Assembly: GCA_900554585.1 (NCBI GenBank)
Contig: USHS01000088.1
Span: forward strand, 1-6,106
Reading direction: 5' to 3'
Source: an uncultured Collinsella sp.
Lineage (GTDB): Bacteria; Actinomycetota; Coriobacteriia; Coriobacteriales; Coriobacteriaceae
Length of the DNA: 6,106 nucleotides
Shown: positions 1 to 5,441 of the stretch, piece by piece
Layout of the letters: each line of letters opens with the position of its first letter
Numbering within the stretch: position 1 is the stretch's first letter
Notes under the pieces: model-generated
Told to the model about the DNA's origin: nothing
Seen by the model: the letters and a program-made list of their open reading frames with translations, nothing else
The model's database searches: none
Made by a program: the position numbers and the translations under genes

Positions 1-230
1 TCATGATGCCGGGCATGGACGGCTATGAGGCAACCCGCGCGATTCGTCTGAGCGAGAAGGTCGATGCAGCCGATATCCCCATCATCGCGCTCACCGCCAA
101 CGCCTTTGCCGAGGACGCCAAGGCGGCACACGATGCCGGCATGAACGCCCATCTGTCCAAACCGCTCGACTTTAACAAGCTCAAAAACATACTCGCCCGC
201 ATCAAGAAAAACGGATCCGTTTCGCTATAG
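1..230 (+). CDS. Response-regulator receiver domain, C-terminal fragment (probably of a hybrid sensor histidine kinase)
   Basis: This is the end of a gene that begins before the window; the first two bases finish a codon and the visible frame ends at TAG 228-230. The sequence MMPGMDGYEATRAIR is the classic loop after the phospho-accepting Asp of a CheY-like receiver domain, and the Asp itself should lie just outside the window. Further on, ALTANAF carries the conserved switch Thr and HLSKPLD carries the conserved Lys followed by cis-Pro, so the alpha3 to alpha5 part of the fold is complete. The protein stops about 20 residues after the Lys with no DNA-binding domain. In this family that ending, together with the wording MPGMDGYEATR, is typical of receivers at the C-terminus of hybrid histidine kinases. 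A stand-alone receiver is possible. The next gene starts 42 bp downstream on the same strand with no terminator between, so they may share a transcript. Confidence 0.9.
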   Translation, partial: MMPGMDGYEATRAIRLSEKVDAADIPIIALTANAFAEDAKAAHDAGMNAHLSKPLDFNKLKNILARIKKNGSVSL

Positions 231-272
231 TTTGTGCTCAACCACCACGCACGACCAGAAAGGAAGCCAACG

Positions 273-752
273 ATGTTTAGGCCCTTACGTCGAAAGAAAC
301 GCGCCATCACCGACGAGGAAGCGCGCGAACTGCTCGCTACCTGCAAGCGCGGCGTCTTTGCCGTCAACGGCGACGATGGCTACCCGTACGCCATTCCCGT
401 CAACTACTTCTTTGACGCCGAGCACGACAAGATTTATTTCCATGGCGCCAAGGCTGGCCACAAGGTCGACGCACTCAAGCGCGATGACAAGGTCTGCTTT
501 ACCGTTTACGGAAACGAGTGGTACCAGGACGGCGACTGGGCTCCCTACGTTATGAGCACCGTCGTCTTTGGCCGTTGTCGCCTGGCGAATGACACCACCG
601 CGTTTATCGAGGACAAAGTCCGCCAGCTCGCCCTTAAGTACTACCCTTCTGCCGAGGAAGTCGAAGAGGAAATCGCCAAGGACATTAAGGGCGTCCAGCT
701 CTACGAGATTACGATTGAGCATCTCTGCGGTAAGCAGATTCAAGAAAAATAA
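273..752 (+). CDS. Pyridoxamine 5'-phosphate oxidase family protein, NimA-like (flavin-binding split barrel)
   Basis: This 159-residue protein resembles the Pyridox_ox_2/NimA group: small cytoplasmic FMN-binding split-barrel proteins, some of which reduce 5-nitroimidazoles. Characteristic pieces are the N-terminal RRKKRAITDEEARELL helix (about 6-21), RGVFAVNGDDGYPYAIPVNY (26-45), KIYFHGAKAGHKVDALKRDDKVCFTV (53-78) with the His/Lys pattern typical of the family, and STVVFGRCRL (95-104). The acidic C-terminal part (EEVEEEIAKD, 128-137) and ITIEHLCGKQI are also family-like. I chose the ATG at 273 because AGGA (261-264, inside AGAAAGGAAG) lies 8 nt upstream and the homology starts there. An in-frame ATG at 234 would add 13 unlikely residues and lacks a ribosome binding site. 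The substrate cannot be read from the sequence, so nitroimidazole reduction is only a family possibility. A general flavin reductase or oxidative-stress role is equally open. Confidence 0.88.
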   Translation: MFRPLRRKKRAITDEEARELLATCKRGVFAVNGDDGYPYAIPVNYFFDAEHDKIYFHGAKAGHKVDALKRDDKVCFTVYGNEWYQDGDWAPYVMSTVVFGRCRLANDTTAFIEDKVRQLALKYYPSAEEVEEEIAKDIKGVQLYEITIEHLCGKQIQEK

Positions 753-799
753 ACCTCCGCAGCAGGTCTGCGCCCAATGGTTACAGATGCCTTACCACA

Positions 800-833
800 C
801 GGGGCCTTCTAGCCGACTTGGCAGAAGGCTCCG
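800..833. terminator. Hairpin between convergent genes, possible terminator without a T-tract
   Basis: The arms CGGGGCCTTCT (800-810) and AGAAGGCTCCG (823-833) pair over 11 positions with one G-U on the plus strand. An inner GCC/GGC (812-814 and 820-822) closes a 5-nt GACTT loop, leaving A811 as a bulge. The hairpin sits 47 bp past the stop of the NimA-like gene and 14 bp past the stop of the convergent PLP enzyme gene. No run of T follows on either strand, so it is not a standard intrinsic terminator. It may stabilise the 3' ends of both transcripts. Confidence 0.45.
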
Positions 834-847
834 CATGCAGTGCGCGC

Positions 848-2062
848 TTACCGTGCATTAAAAACGTAGCGGTCCAGGCGGTCGCACGCTTCCCTCACGT
901 GCGAAAGCGGCAGCGCCAGATTCACGCGAATGTGGCAGGGCCCGTGGAACGGGCGGCCGTCCTGATACCCCACGCCCACGCGCGCCCCCTCGTCGAGCAA
1001 CCACTGAATATCGCGGCCATGCTCGCGGCACCACTCGGTGCAGTCCAGAAACACCATGTACGTGCCCTGCGGACGTGAAAACGCGACGCCCTTCCAGTGC
1101 TTTTCTGCATACGTGCAGAAGTACTCGATATTGCCGGCAAGCACCTGGTTGAGCTCGTCCACCCACTCGTAGCCCAGCGGCTGATAGGCACCGATAAGCG
1201 CATGCATGGAGAGGACATTCATCTCGTTGTAGTGAGTCTTGTCGGACACGGCGCACATGCGGTCACGCAGCGTCTCGTTGTAGACAATGTGGTAGCTGCC
1301 GACCAGGCCCGCCAGGTTGAACGTCTTGCTGGGCGCGTAGAGGGCAACCGTACGCATGCGGGCATCCTCGCTCACCGACTGCGTCGGGATATGCTTGTGC
1401 CCCGGCAGGATGATATCGGACCAAATCTCGTCCGAGATCACCACGCAATCGTGCTGGCGATAGATGTCCATGGCGCGCTCGATCTCGTCGCGCTCCCATA
1501 CGCGGCCGCAGGGATTGTGCGGCGAGCAGAACACCGCGGCATGGATGTGGTTTTGGGCGAGCTTGTACTCCATGTCCTCAAAGTCCATACGCCACACGCC
1601 TTGATCGTCGAGCTTAAGCGGGCTGTGGACAATACGATAGCCCGCGGCTTCGATGGATTTGGTAAAGCCGATGTAGGTGGGGCTATGGACCAGCACCGCA
1701 TCGCCCGGCTGGACATACGCGCGTAGCGTCGACACGACACCGCCCAGCACGCCGTTTTCGTAGCCGATATGCTCCGGTGCCAAGCCCTCAACGCCATTGC
1801 GACGGCTCTGCCATTCGATGATGCGGTCGAAGTACTCGGGACGCGGATTGAAGTAGCCAAACATGGGGTGCTGAGCGCGCTTGATGATGTACTCCTGAAC
1901 CGTGGGCACCGTGGCGAAGTTCATGTCGGCCACCCACATGGGAATGCGGTCGAAGCCCTCGTCGGGTGCGTTCGGAGCCATACCGGGGATCTCGCCCCAA
2001 GAGTCAACGGCGATGGCATCCATGCCGTGGCGGTCGATAAGCGAGCTAAAGTCGTATTTCAT
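848..2062 (-). CDS. MalY/PatB family PLP-dependent aminotransferase / cysteine-S-conjugate beta-lyase
   Basis: This is a full-length 404-residue fold-type I PLP enzyme of the MalY/PatB class. Visible landmarks are PMWVADMNF (41-49, class-typical N-terminal substrate loop), FGYFNPRPEY (68-77), CSPHNPCGRVW (179-189, with the Asn that contacts the cofactor), VVISDEIWSD (207-216, with the Asp that binds the pyridine nitrogen), YAPSKTFNLAGL (242-253, in which Lys246 is the expected Schiff-base lysine) and HIRVNLALP (377-385, with the carboxylate-binding Arg379). Known members cleave cystathionine, cystine or other cysteine S-conjugates to pyruvate, ammonia and a thiol; MalY also affects maltose regulation in E. 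coli. The start at 2062 has GGGAG about 9 nt upstream. trmO ends 112 bp upstream on the same strand, so cotranscription is possible. The exact substrate is not determinable. The leader can fold over the ribosome binding site (see 2071-2120). Confidence 0.93.
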   Translation of the reverse strand: MKYDFSSLIDRHGMDAIAVDSWGEIPGMAPNAPDEGFDRIPMWVADMNFATVPTVQEYIIKRAQHPMFGYFNPRPEYFDRIIEWQSRRNGVEGLAPEHIGYENGVLGGVVSTLRAYVQPGDAVLVHSPTYIGFTKSIEAAGYRIVHSPLKLDDQGVWRMDFEDMEYKLAQNHIHAAVFCSPHNPCGRVWERDEIERAMDIYRQHDCVVISDEIWSDIILPGHKHIPTQSVSEDARMRTVALYAPSKTFNLAGLVGSYHIVYNETLRDRMCAVSDKTHYNEMNVLSMHALIGAYQPLGYEWVDELNQVLAGNIEYFCTYAEKHWKGVAFSRPQGTYMVFLDCTEWCREHGRDIQWLLDEGARVGVGYQDGRPFHGPCHIRVNLALPLSHVREACDRLDRYVFNAR

Positions 2063-2070
2063 GCTGAGCT

Positions 2071-2120
2071 CCCATGCAAAGCGGACTATTTTGGTAGGCG
2101 TTATTGTCCACCAGCATGGG
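2071..2120 (-). promoter_or_regulatory. Possible RBS-sequestering leader structure upstream of the MalY/PatB-type gene
   Basis: In the minus-strand RNA, CCCAUGC (2120-2114) can pair perfectly with GCAUGGG (2077-2071). The second arm contains the first G residues of the GGGAG Shine-Dalgarno sequence just upstream of the start codon at 2062. Directly inside, UGGUGG (2113-2108) can pair with CCUACCA (2098-2092) with one bulged base around a short loop. Closing the outer stem would hide part of the ribosome binding site. I see no known riboswitch consensus. A 7-bp pairing can arise by chance, so this is a hypothesis. Confidence 0.3.
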
Positions 2121-2174
2121 CGATTTTGACATGGGGTTTGGCGCTTAATTTGACGGGTTCAGACGAATGGCTGG

Positions 2175-2912
2175 TTAGTCTTGCGCGTCGTTGACGGCGA
2201 CTACGGTTAGCTGGGTTTTATCGACCGTAAAAGATATGTCGAGCCCAGCATAAGCTAAGTGGTAAACGCGGTTTGGCTCGTGCTTGCTGCCCGCGCGGCG
2301 CGGATCTTGGCAAAGGACCTCGACCAAGCCGGGGAGCTTTGCGGGCGGGACCATATCCTGCAGCGCTTGTGGAAACTCAACATCGAGCTCTTGCCACGGA
2401 GCACCCTCAATCCAGCCGCCGGTCGCATCCGGGTGGCAGTCCGCAAACGGGATGTAGGGCTTGATATCGTAGATGGGCGTGCCGTCGCGCAGATCGGCCC
2501 CCAGCACATGGATGATGGGGCCGTCGTCGGTAAGCTCCACGCGGTCGAGCTTAACGCAGGTGAGCCCGATGGGATTAGGGCGAAACGGACTGCGCGTGGC
2601 AAAGACACCCACACGTTCGGCTCCGCCCAGACGCGGCGGGCGCACGGTCTTCGACCACTTGGCATTAGTGCCGGACCTGTCCTGTGTTTTAGCGTCGGCG
2701 GCAATATCCTTAGCCGTGCCGCCGGGCGTTCCGTTTTCGAAGCGCCAGAGCAGCCATAGGTGAGAGAAGGAATCCAGACCCTCAACTGCTGCGTTGGAGG
2801 CAAATTCCGGCTCAAAGACAATGCGTCCCTGCAGATGGGGCGCCAAAAAGCTGTTGCGCGGAATGCCAAACTTCTGCGGCAGGTCGGTATGTATGTGTGC
2901 AATAGGTTCCAT
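2175..2912 (-). CDS. trmO: tRNA (N6-threonylcarbamoyladenosine(37)-N6)-methyltransferase TrmO
   Basis: This 245-residue protein belongs to the TrmO/TsaA (UPF0066, YaeB) family. The family uses S-adenosylmethionine to methylate t6A at position 37 of threonine tRNAs, giving m6t6A and helping decoding. Diagnostic stretches are FGIPRNS (15-21), FASNAAVEGLDSFSHLWLLW (37-56), RLGGAERVGVFATRSPFRPNPIGLT (94-118) and DLRDGTPIYDIKPYIPFAD (140-158). The C-terminal domain ends with DPRRAGSKHEPNRVYHLAYAGLDISF (203-228), as in the two-domain E. coli form of about 235 residues. Residues 61-90 form a polar loop between the core motifs. I chose ATG 2912 because family similarity begins at MEPIAHIHT. An in-frame ATG three codons upstream is possible, and a start at 3005 would add 31 unlike residues. 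No Shine-Dalgarno sequence precedes the chosen start; a TACAAT box 7 nt upstream suggests a leaderless message. Confidence 0.93.
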   Translation of the reverse strand: MEPIAHIHTDLPQKFGIPRNSFLAPHLQGRIVFEPEFASNAAVEGLDSFSHLWLLWRFENGTPGGTAKDIAADAKTQDRSGTNAKWSKTVRPPRLGGAERVGVFATRSPFRPNPIGLTCVKLDRVELTDDGPIIHVLGADLRDGTPIYDIKPYIPFADCHPDATGGWIEGAPWQELDVEFPQALQDMVPPAKLPGLVEVLCQDPRRAGSKHEPNRVYHLAYAGLDISFTVDKTQLTVVAVNDAQD

Positions 2913-2925
2913 GCCGGTCATTGTA
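2913..2925 (-). promoter_or_regulatory. Candidate -10 box giving a leaderless trmO transcript
   Basis: On the minus strand TACAAT (2925-2920) matches the TATAAT consensus at five of six positions. Exactly seven bases separate it from the A of the trmO ATG at 2912, the usual distance from a -10 box to a transcription start. No ribosome binding site precedes that ATG. A -35 box at the right distance is poor (GCAACG at 17 bp), so the promoter is tentative. Confidence 0.35.
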
Positions 2926-2978
2926 CGGCATGGGGCGTGGTGCGTTGCGCGCAATTCTTCGCCGCGGTTCCCCGTCGT

Positions 2979-3022
2979 GCAACCAACGGTTGCTTGGAAG
3001 GGCACCTGCTGCCGCGTATGCT
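2979..3022 (+). promoter_or_regulatory. Candidate promoter with adjoining inverted-repeat operator for the XRE-Zn-TipAS gene
   Basis: A perfect inverted repeat GCAACC-AAC-GGTTGC (2979-2993) is followed at once by TTGGAA (2994-2999), a 17-bp spacer and TATGCT (3017-3022). The two hexamers match the sigma70-type consensus at four of six positions each. The downstream gene encodes a helix-turn-helix protein, so this repeat is a natural candidate for its own binding site (autoregulation). A second perfect palindrome, TTGCGCGCAA (2945-2954), lies between here and trmO. The assignment rests only on position and symmetry. Confidence 0.35.
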
Positions 3023-3052
3023 TAAGCCATCAACCAGCAGAAAGGAGCCGCC

Positions 3053-3880
3053 ATGGCCTTTGCAGAAAAGCTCATCGCTGTCCGTCGCGCCCATCACCTT
3101 ACCCAGGAGCAGCTCGCCGCCAAGCTCTTCGTCACACGCCAAGCCGTCAGCCGTTGGGAACGCGGCGAGGTCACACCGGGCATCGACATGATGAAGCTCA
3201 TCGCCGCCGTAACCGACGAGCCCCTGTCTCACCTGCTCGAAATGCCCGAGCACTATTGCCAGAGCTGCGGCATGATACTCACGCCCGACGACTGCGGTAC
3301 CGATGCCACGGGCGCCGCGACCGATCATTACTGCAAGTGGTGCTACGACCACGGCCAGTACACCTACGAGACCACCATGGAGGCGATGATCGAGGACTGT
3401 GCCCCGCGGCTGGCACAAAACACCAGCATGTCGCTCGACGAAGCCGTCTCGCTCATGGGCGCCGTCCTGCCGCAATTGGAGCGCTGGCGCGCCGTGCAGG
3501 AAAACGAGGAGCACTACGGCGCCGAAGCGCGGGCGCGCTATGGCGATGAGGCTATCGATGCAGCAAACGAAACGTTATTGGACATGGACCCTCAGACATG
3601 GAACGACATGAAGGAACTTGAACGCGCTATTCTGGGTCAACTCTCGATTGCCATGGGCGACGGCGATGCGGATGGAAGCGAGGCTCGCAAGCTTGTCGCG
3701 ATGCATCGTCGCTGGATTGCTCTCAACTGGGGACGCGAACCCCAGAACGAAGCGTACCTGGGTCTCGCCCACGGTTATCTTGCCGACCAGCGCTTTGTTG
3801 ACTACTACGACAAGCCCTGCGGCACCGGAGCCACGGCGTTTCTGGTCCAGGCGATCGAGTCGTCGTTGACGCGCGCATAG
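3053..3880 (+). CDS. Three-domain regulator: XRE helix-turn-helix, zinc ribbon, TipAS-type ligand-binding domain
   Basis: This 275-residue protein shows three modules. Residues 4-60 are an XRE/Cro-type DNA-binding domain (LIAVRRAHHLTQEQLAAKLFVTRQAVSRWERGE is the signature). Residues 67-112 form a putative zinc ribbon with CxxC pairs at Cys69/72 and Cys94/97 and the wording YCQSCGM...DHYCKWCYDHGQYTY. Residues about 153-270 match the TipAS fold: YGDEAIDAANETL, TWNDMKELE, HRRWIALNW, YLGLAHGYLADQRFVDYYD and a final AFLVQAIES. In TipA, TipAS is fused to a MerR-type DNA-binding domain and binds thiopeptide antibiotics; here the DNA-binding part is XRE-type instead. As I recall the family, a Cys often precedes the ExxxGL segment; here that stretch is REPQNEAYLGL, so covalent drug capture there looks unlikely. 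The start at 3053 has AAAGGAG 5 nt upstream. A cytoplasmic transcription factor is inferred; ligand and targets are unknown. The glutaredoxin gene follows 51 bp later. Confidence 0.87.
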   Translation: MAFAEKLIAVRRAHHLTQEQLAAKLFVTRQAVSRWERGEVTPGIDMMKLIAAVTDEPLSHLLEMPEHYCQSCGMILTPDDCGTDATGAATDHYCKWCYDHGQYTYETTMEAMIEDCAPRLAQNTSMSLDEAVSLMGAVLPQLERWRAVQENEEHYGAEARARYGDEAIDAANETLLDMDPQTWNDMKELERAILGQLSIAMGDGDADGSEARKLVAMHRRWIALNWGREPQNEAYLGLAHGYLADQRFVDYYDKPCGTGATAFLVQAIESSLTRA

Positions 3881-3931
3881 ACCGCGGCGGCTTTGGGTAT
3901 TTCAATCAAAACCGCAACCGATTGGAGGCCT

Positions 3932-4177
3932 ATGGCTACTAATCATGAGCTCGCGCTGTACGTTATGACCGGCTGCCCGTATTGCATAAAGGTCAAGCGT
4001 TTCCTTGCCGATAACGGCGTGACCATTCCCGAGCGCAACATCTCGACCGATTCCGATGCCGAGCAGACTCTTATCGCCGTCGGCGGAAAACGCCAGGTTC
4101 CCTGCCTGTTCATCGACGGCAAGCCGCTCTACGAATCGAGTGACATCATCGCGTGGATACGGAAGAACCTGCTCTAG
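3932..4177 (+). CDS. Glutaredoxin, dithiol CPYC type
   Basis: This 81-residue cytoplasmic thioredoxin-fold protein carries the classic active site GCPYC (Cys15 and Cys18). It also has the cis-proline loop QVPCLFIDGKPLYES (55-69, Pro57) and the SSDIIAWI stretch (69-76) that helps hold glutathione or a similar thiol. The length is normal for bacterial glutaredoxins (about 80-85). It would reduce disulfides or mixed thiols; whether glutathione is the partner in this organism is unknown. Cys58, right after the cis-Pro, is a small extra. I chose ATG 3932, where GGAGG (3924-3928) sits only 3 nt upstream, because the fold starts there. An in-frame ATG at 3893 would overrun this site and add 13 unrelated residues. 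The 51-bp gap after the regulator gene has no terminator, and a strong terminator follows this gene, so the two probably form an operon. Confidence 0.92.
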   Translation: MATNHELALYVMTGCPYCIKVKRFLADNGVTIPERNISTDSDAEQTLIAVGGKRQVPCLFIDGKPLYESSDIIAWIRKNLL

Positions 4178-4221
4178 CACGCGCATCCCGTCCGTCCAAG
4201 GCCCCACCCCATACGGCCTAA

Positions 4222-4286
4222 GCATGTACACCAGCATCCAAAGTCGACATTTTCCGACATCTTTGGATGCTGGCGTACAGCTTTTT
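4222..4286 (+). terminator. Intrinsic terminator of the regulator-glutaredoxin operon
   Basis: CCAGCATCCAAAG (4231-4243) pairs perfectly with CTTTGGATGCTGG (4261-4273). After one A-C mismatch, TGTAC (4225-4229) pairs with GTACA (4275-4279), and GC (4222-4223) with GC (4280-4281) past a bulged A. TCG/CGA inside the loop can extend the stem. The stem is followed directly by five T residues (4282-4286). This fits Rho-independent termination of plus-strand transcripts about 45 bp after the glutaredoxin stop. Confidence 0.85.
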
Positions 4287-4291
4287 GTGGG

Positions 4292-4347
4292 TAGTCATCG
4301 GGGACGTTCTTAAATGACCAGTCGTTAAAGAACGCCCCCAACGACTA
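4292..4347 (-). terminator. Long 3' hairpin at the end of the dihydrouridine synthase transcript
   Basis: In minus-strand RNA the arms 4347-4328 and 4311-4292 form a continuous 20-bp stem around a 16-nt loop (4327-4312), starting one base after the dus stop codon. Three pairs are G-U in this strand (4342/4297, 4340/4299, 4335/4304); on the plus strand they would be A-C mismatches, which points to the minus strand as the functional one. No T-tract follows (the next bases read CCCACAAAAAGC). It may be an atypical terminator or a 3'-end protecting structure, possibly acting with the neighbouring hairpin. Confidence 0.6.
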
Positions 4348-4348
4348 A

Positions 4349-5302
4349 CTAGCCGTGGAAGCGGGCTATGGGTGCAAGTGGCTGCTCGCGAAAGACGCGC
4401 TCGACGGCGGCGCGGTATTCGTCGACCTTTTTGGTCTTGCGTACGAGCTTATGAACGATAGCGGGGTCGGCGAAAGCGCACTTGGCGTAGAACCACCACT
4501 CCTTCATGCGAAAGACTGCGTTACCACCAATCTCTTCTGCATAGGCCGCAAACAGCGTGTCGTGGAAACGCTGCAGTTCGGCGGCCGTTGCAGCAGGGCC
4601 GTCCTTGACCATGCGGGCCAGCGCGGGGTTCGCAAGCAAACCACGCCCCAGCATCACATGGCGTGTACCGGGATAGTCCTCCACCAGCGCGCCCATATCC
4701 TCAAGATCGAAAATGTCGCCGTTGTAGGCCACCGGAAACGGCGCGCGCTCCAGCGTCTCGCCGTAAAACTCCTTGCGCGGCGATCCCGTATAGCGGTCCC
4801 TTTGCACGCGCGGGTGCACGATCAGCTCTGCCAACGGCATACGGCAATACAGATCGAGCACACGCTCATACTCGTCATCGCTCTCCAGGCCCAGCCTGGT
4901 TTTTACCGACACCGGCAACGGCGAACGTTCGCACACGTCACTCAAGAACACCTCGAGCTCGTCGAGATTGCGCAAGAAACCCGAGCCCTTGCCCTTGGCA
5001 ACAACCGTACCCGAGGGGCAGCCAAGGTTGAGATTGACCTCGCGGTAGCCCATGTCAGCGAGCACCTGTGCCGCCCACACAAACTCGTCCGCGTTCTTGG
5101 ACATCAGCTGAGGCACCACGTTGAGTCCCTGGTTGTTGGCAGGATCAATCTCCTTAAACGCCTTGCCACCAAAACGGTTGCCAACCCGCGGCGGCGGCAA
5201 AAAAGGCGTGTAATAGCAATCGAGCGCACCGAAACACTCCGCATGCACGCGACGGAACACATGCCCGGTAATCCCCTCCATAGGGGCAAGCGAAAGAATC
5301 AT
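4349..5302 (-). CDS. tRNA-dihydrouridine synthase (Dus family)
   Basis: This 317-residue FMN- and NADPH-dependent enzyme reduces specific uridines of tRNA to dihydrouridine in the cytoplasm. The TIM-barrel half shows LAPMEGITGHVFRR (5-18, FMN-binding start), PQLMSKN (64-70), VNLNLGCPSGTVVAKGKGSG (89-108, with the expected catalytic Cys95), VSVKTRLG (131-138, Lys134), IVHPRVQRDRYTG (161-173, His163), YNGDI (193-197) and MLGRGLLANPAL (217-228, phosphate-binding). The C-terminal helical part (about 245-310) includes RMKEWWFYAK, as expected for tRNA binding. Length is normal. The start at 5302 places MILSLAPMEG directly at the family's N-terminus; the ribosome binding site is a weak purine run (GAGAGAAGAG). 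The subclass (DusA, B or C) cannot be fixed by eye, so I give no symbol. It converges with the glutaredoxin gene and is probably transcribed alone. Confidence 0.94.
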   Translation of the reverse strand: MILSLAPMEGITGHVFRRVHAECFGALDCYYTPFLPPPRVGNRFGGKAFKEIDPANNQGLNVVPQLMSKNADEFVWAAQVLADMGYREVNLNLGCPSGTVVAKGKGSGFLRNLDELEVFLSDVCERSPLPVSVKTRLGLESDDEYERVLDLYCRMPLAELIVHPRVQRDRYTGSPRKEFYGETLERAPFPVAYNGDIFDLEDMGALVEDYPGTRHVMLGRGLLANPALARMVKDGPAATAAELQRFHDTLFAAYAEEIGGNAVFRMKEWWFYAKCAFADPAIVHKLVRKTKKVDEYRAAVERVFREQPLAPIARFHG

Positions 5303-5358
5303 CTACTCTTCTCTCATATCAACGGATGTGACAAAGGAACCGCCCCCTTGTTACATGC

Positions 5359-5391
5359 ATTATGCCTTGTGCTCCAGATGATTCACAAGGC
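5359..5391 (-). promoter_or_regulatory. Candidate dus promoter overlapped by a perfect 8-bp inverted repeat
   Basis: On the minus strand TTGTGA (5388-5383), an 18-bp spacer and CATAAT (5364-5359) make a plausible sigma70-type promoter matching at four and five of six positions. It would start transcription about 50 nt before the dus ATG. The inverted repeat GCCTTGTG (5364-5371) / CACAAGGC (5384-5391), with a 12-bp gap, spans the promoter from the -35 to the edge of the -10. That placement suits a repressor operator, although an RNA hairpin or chance is possible. Confidence 0.45.
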
Positions 5392-5441
5392 AGAGGTAGC
5401 AGCTTGACGATAATCACCCTTCCATCCGTCGCCTCACGCAA

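Noticed and set aside
1097..1726. Plus-strand open frame of 209 codons opposite the MalY/PatB-type gene
   Set aside because: It is antisense to a gene with complete PLP-enzyme motifs, and its His/Val/Ala-rich translation looks like a shadow frame.
2126..2156. TTGACA and TTGACG as plus-strand -35 boxes in the spacer between the PLP gene and trmO
   Set aside because: No acceptable -10 box lies 15-19 bp downstream of either, and a transcript from here would run antisense to trmO.
3893..3931. Longer glutaredoxin start at ATG 3893
   Set aside because: The extra 13 residues do not belong to the fold and cover the GGAGG that serves the ATG at 3932.
4355..5407. Long plus-strand open frame (350 codons) opposite the dihydrouridine synthase gene
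   Set aside because: It lies antisense to a clear Dus protein, has no ribosome binding site, and its translation has no recognisable motif. GC-rich coding sequence often leaves such open frames on the opposite strand.
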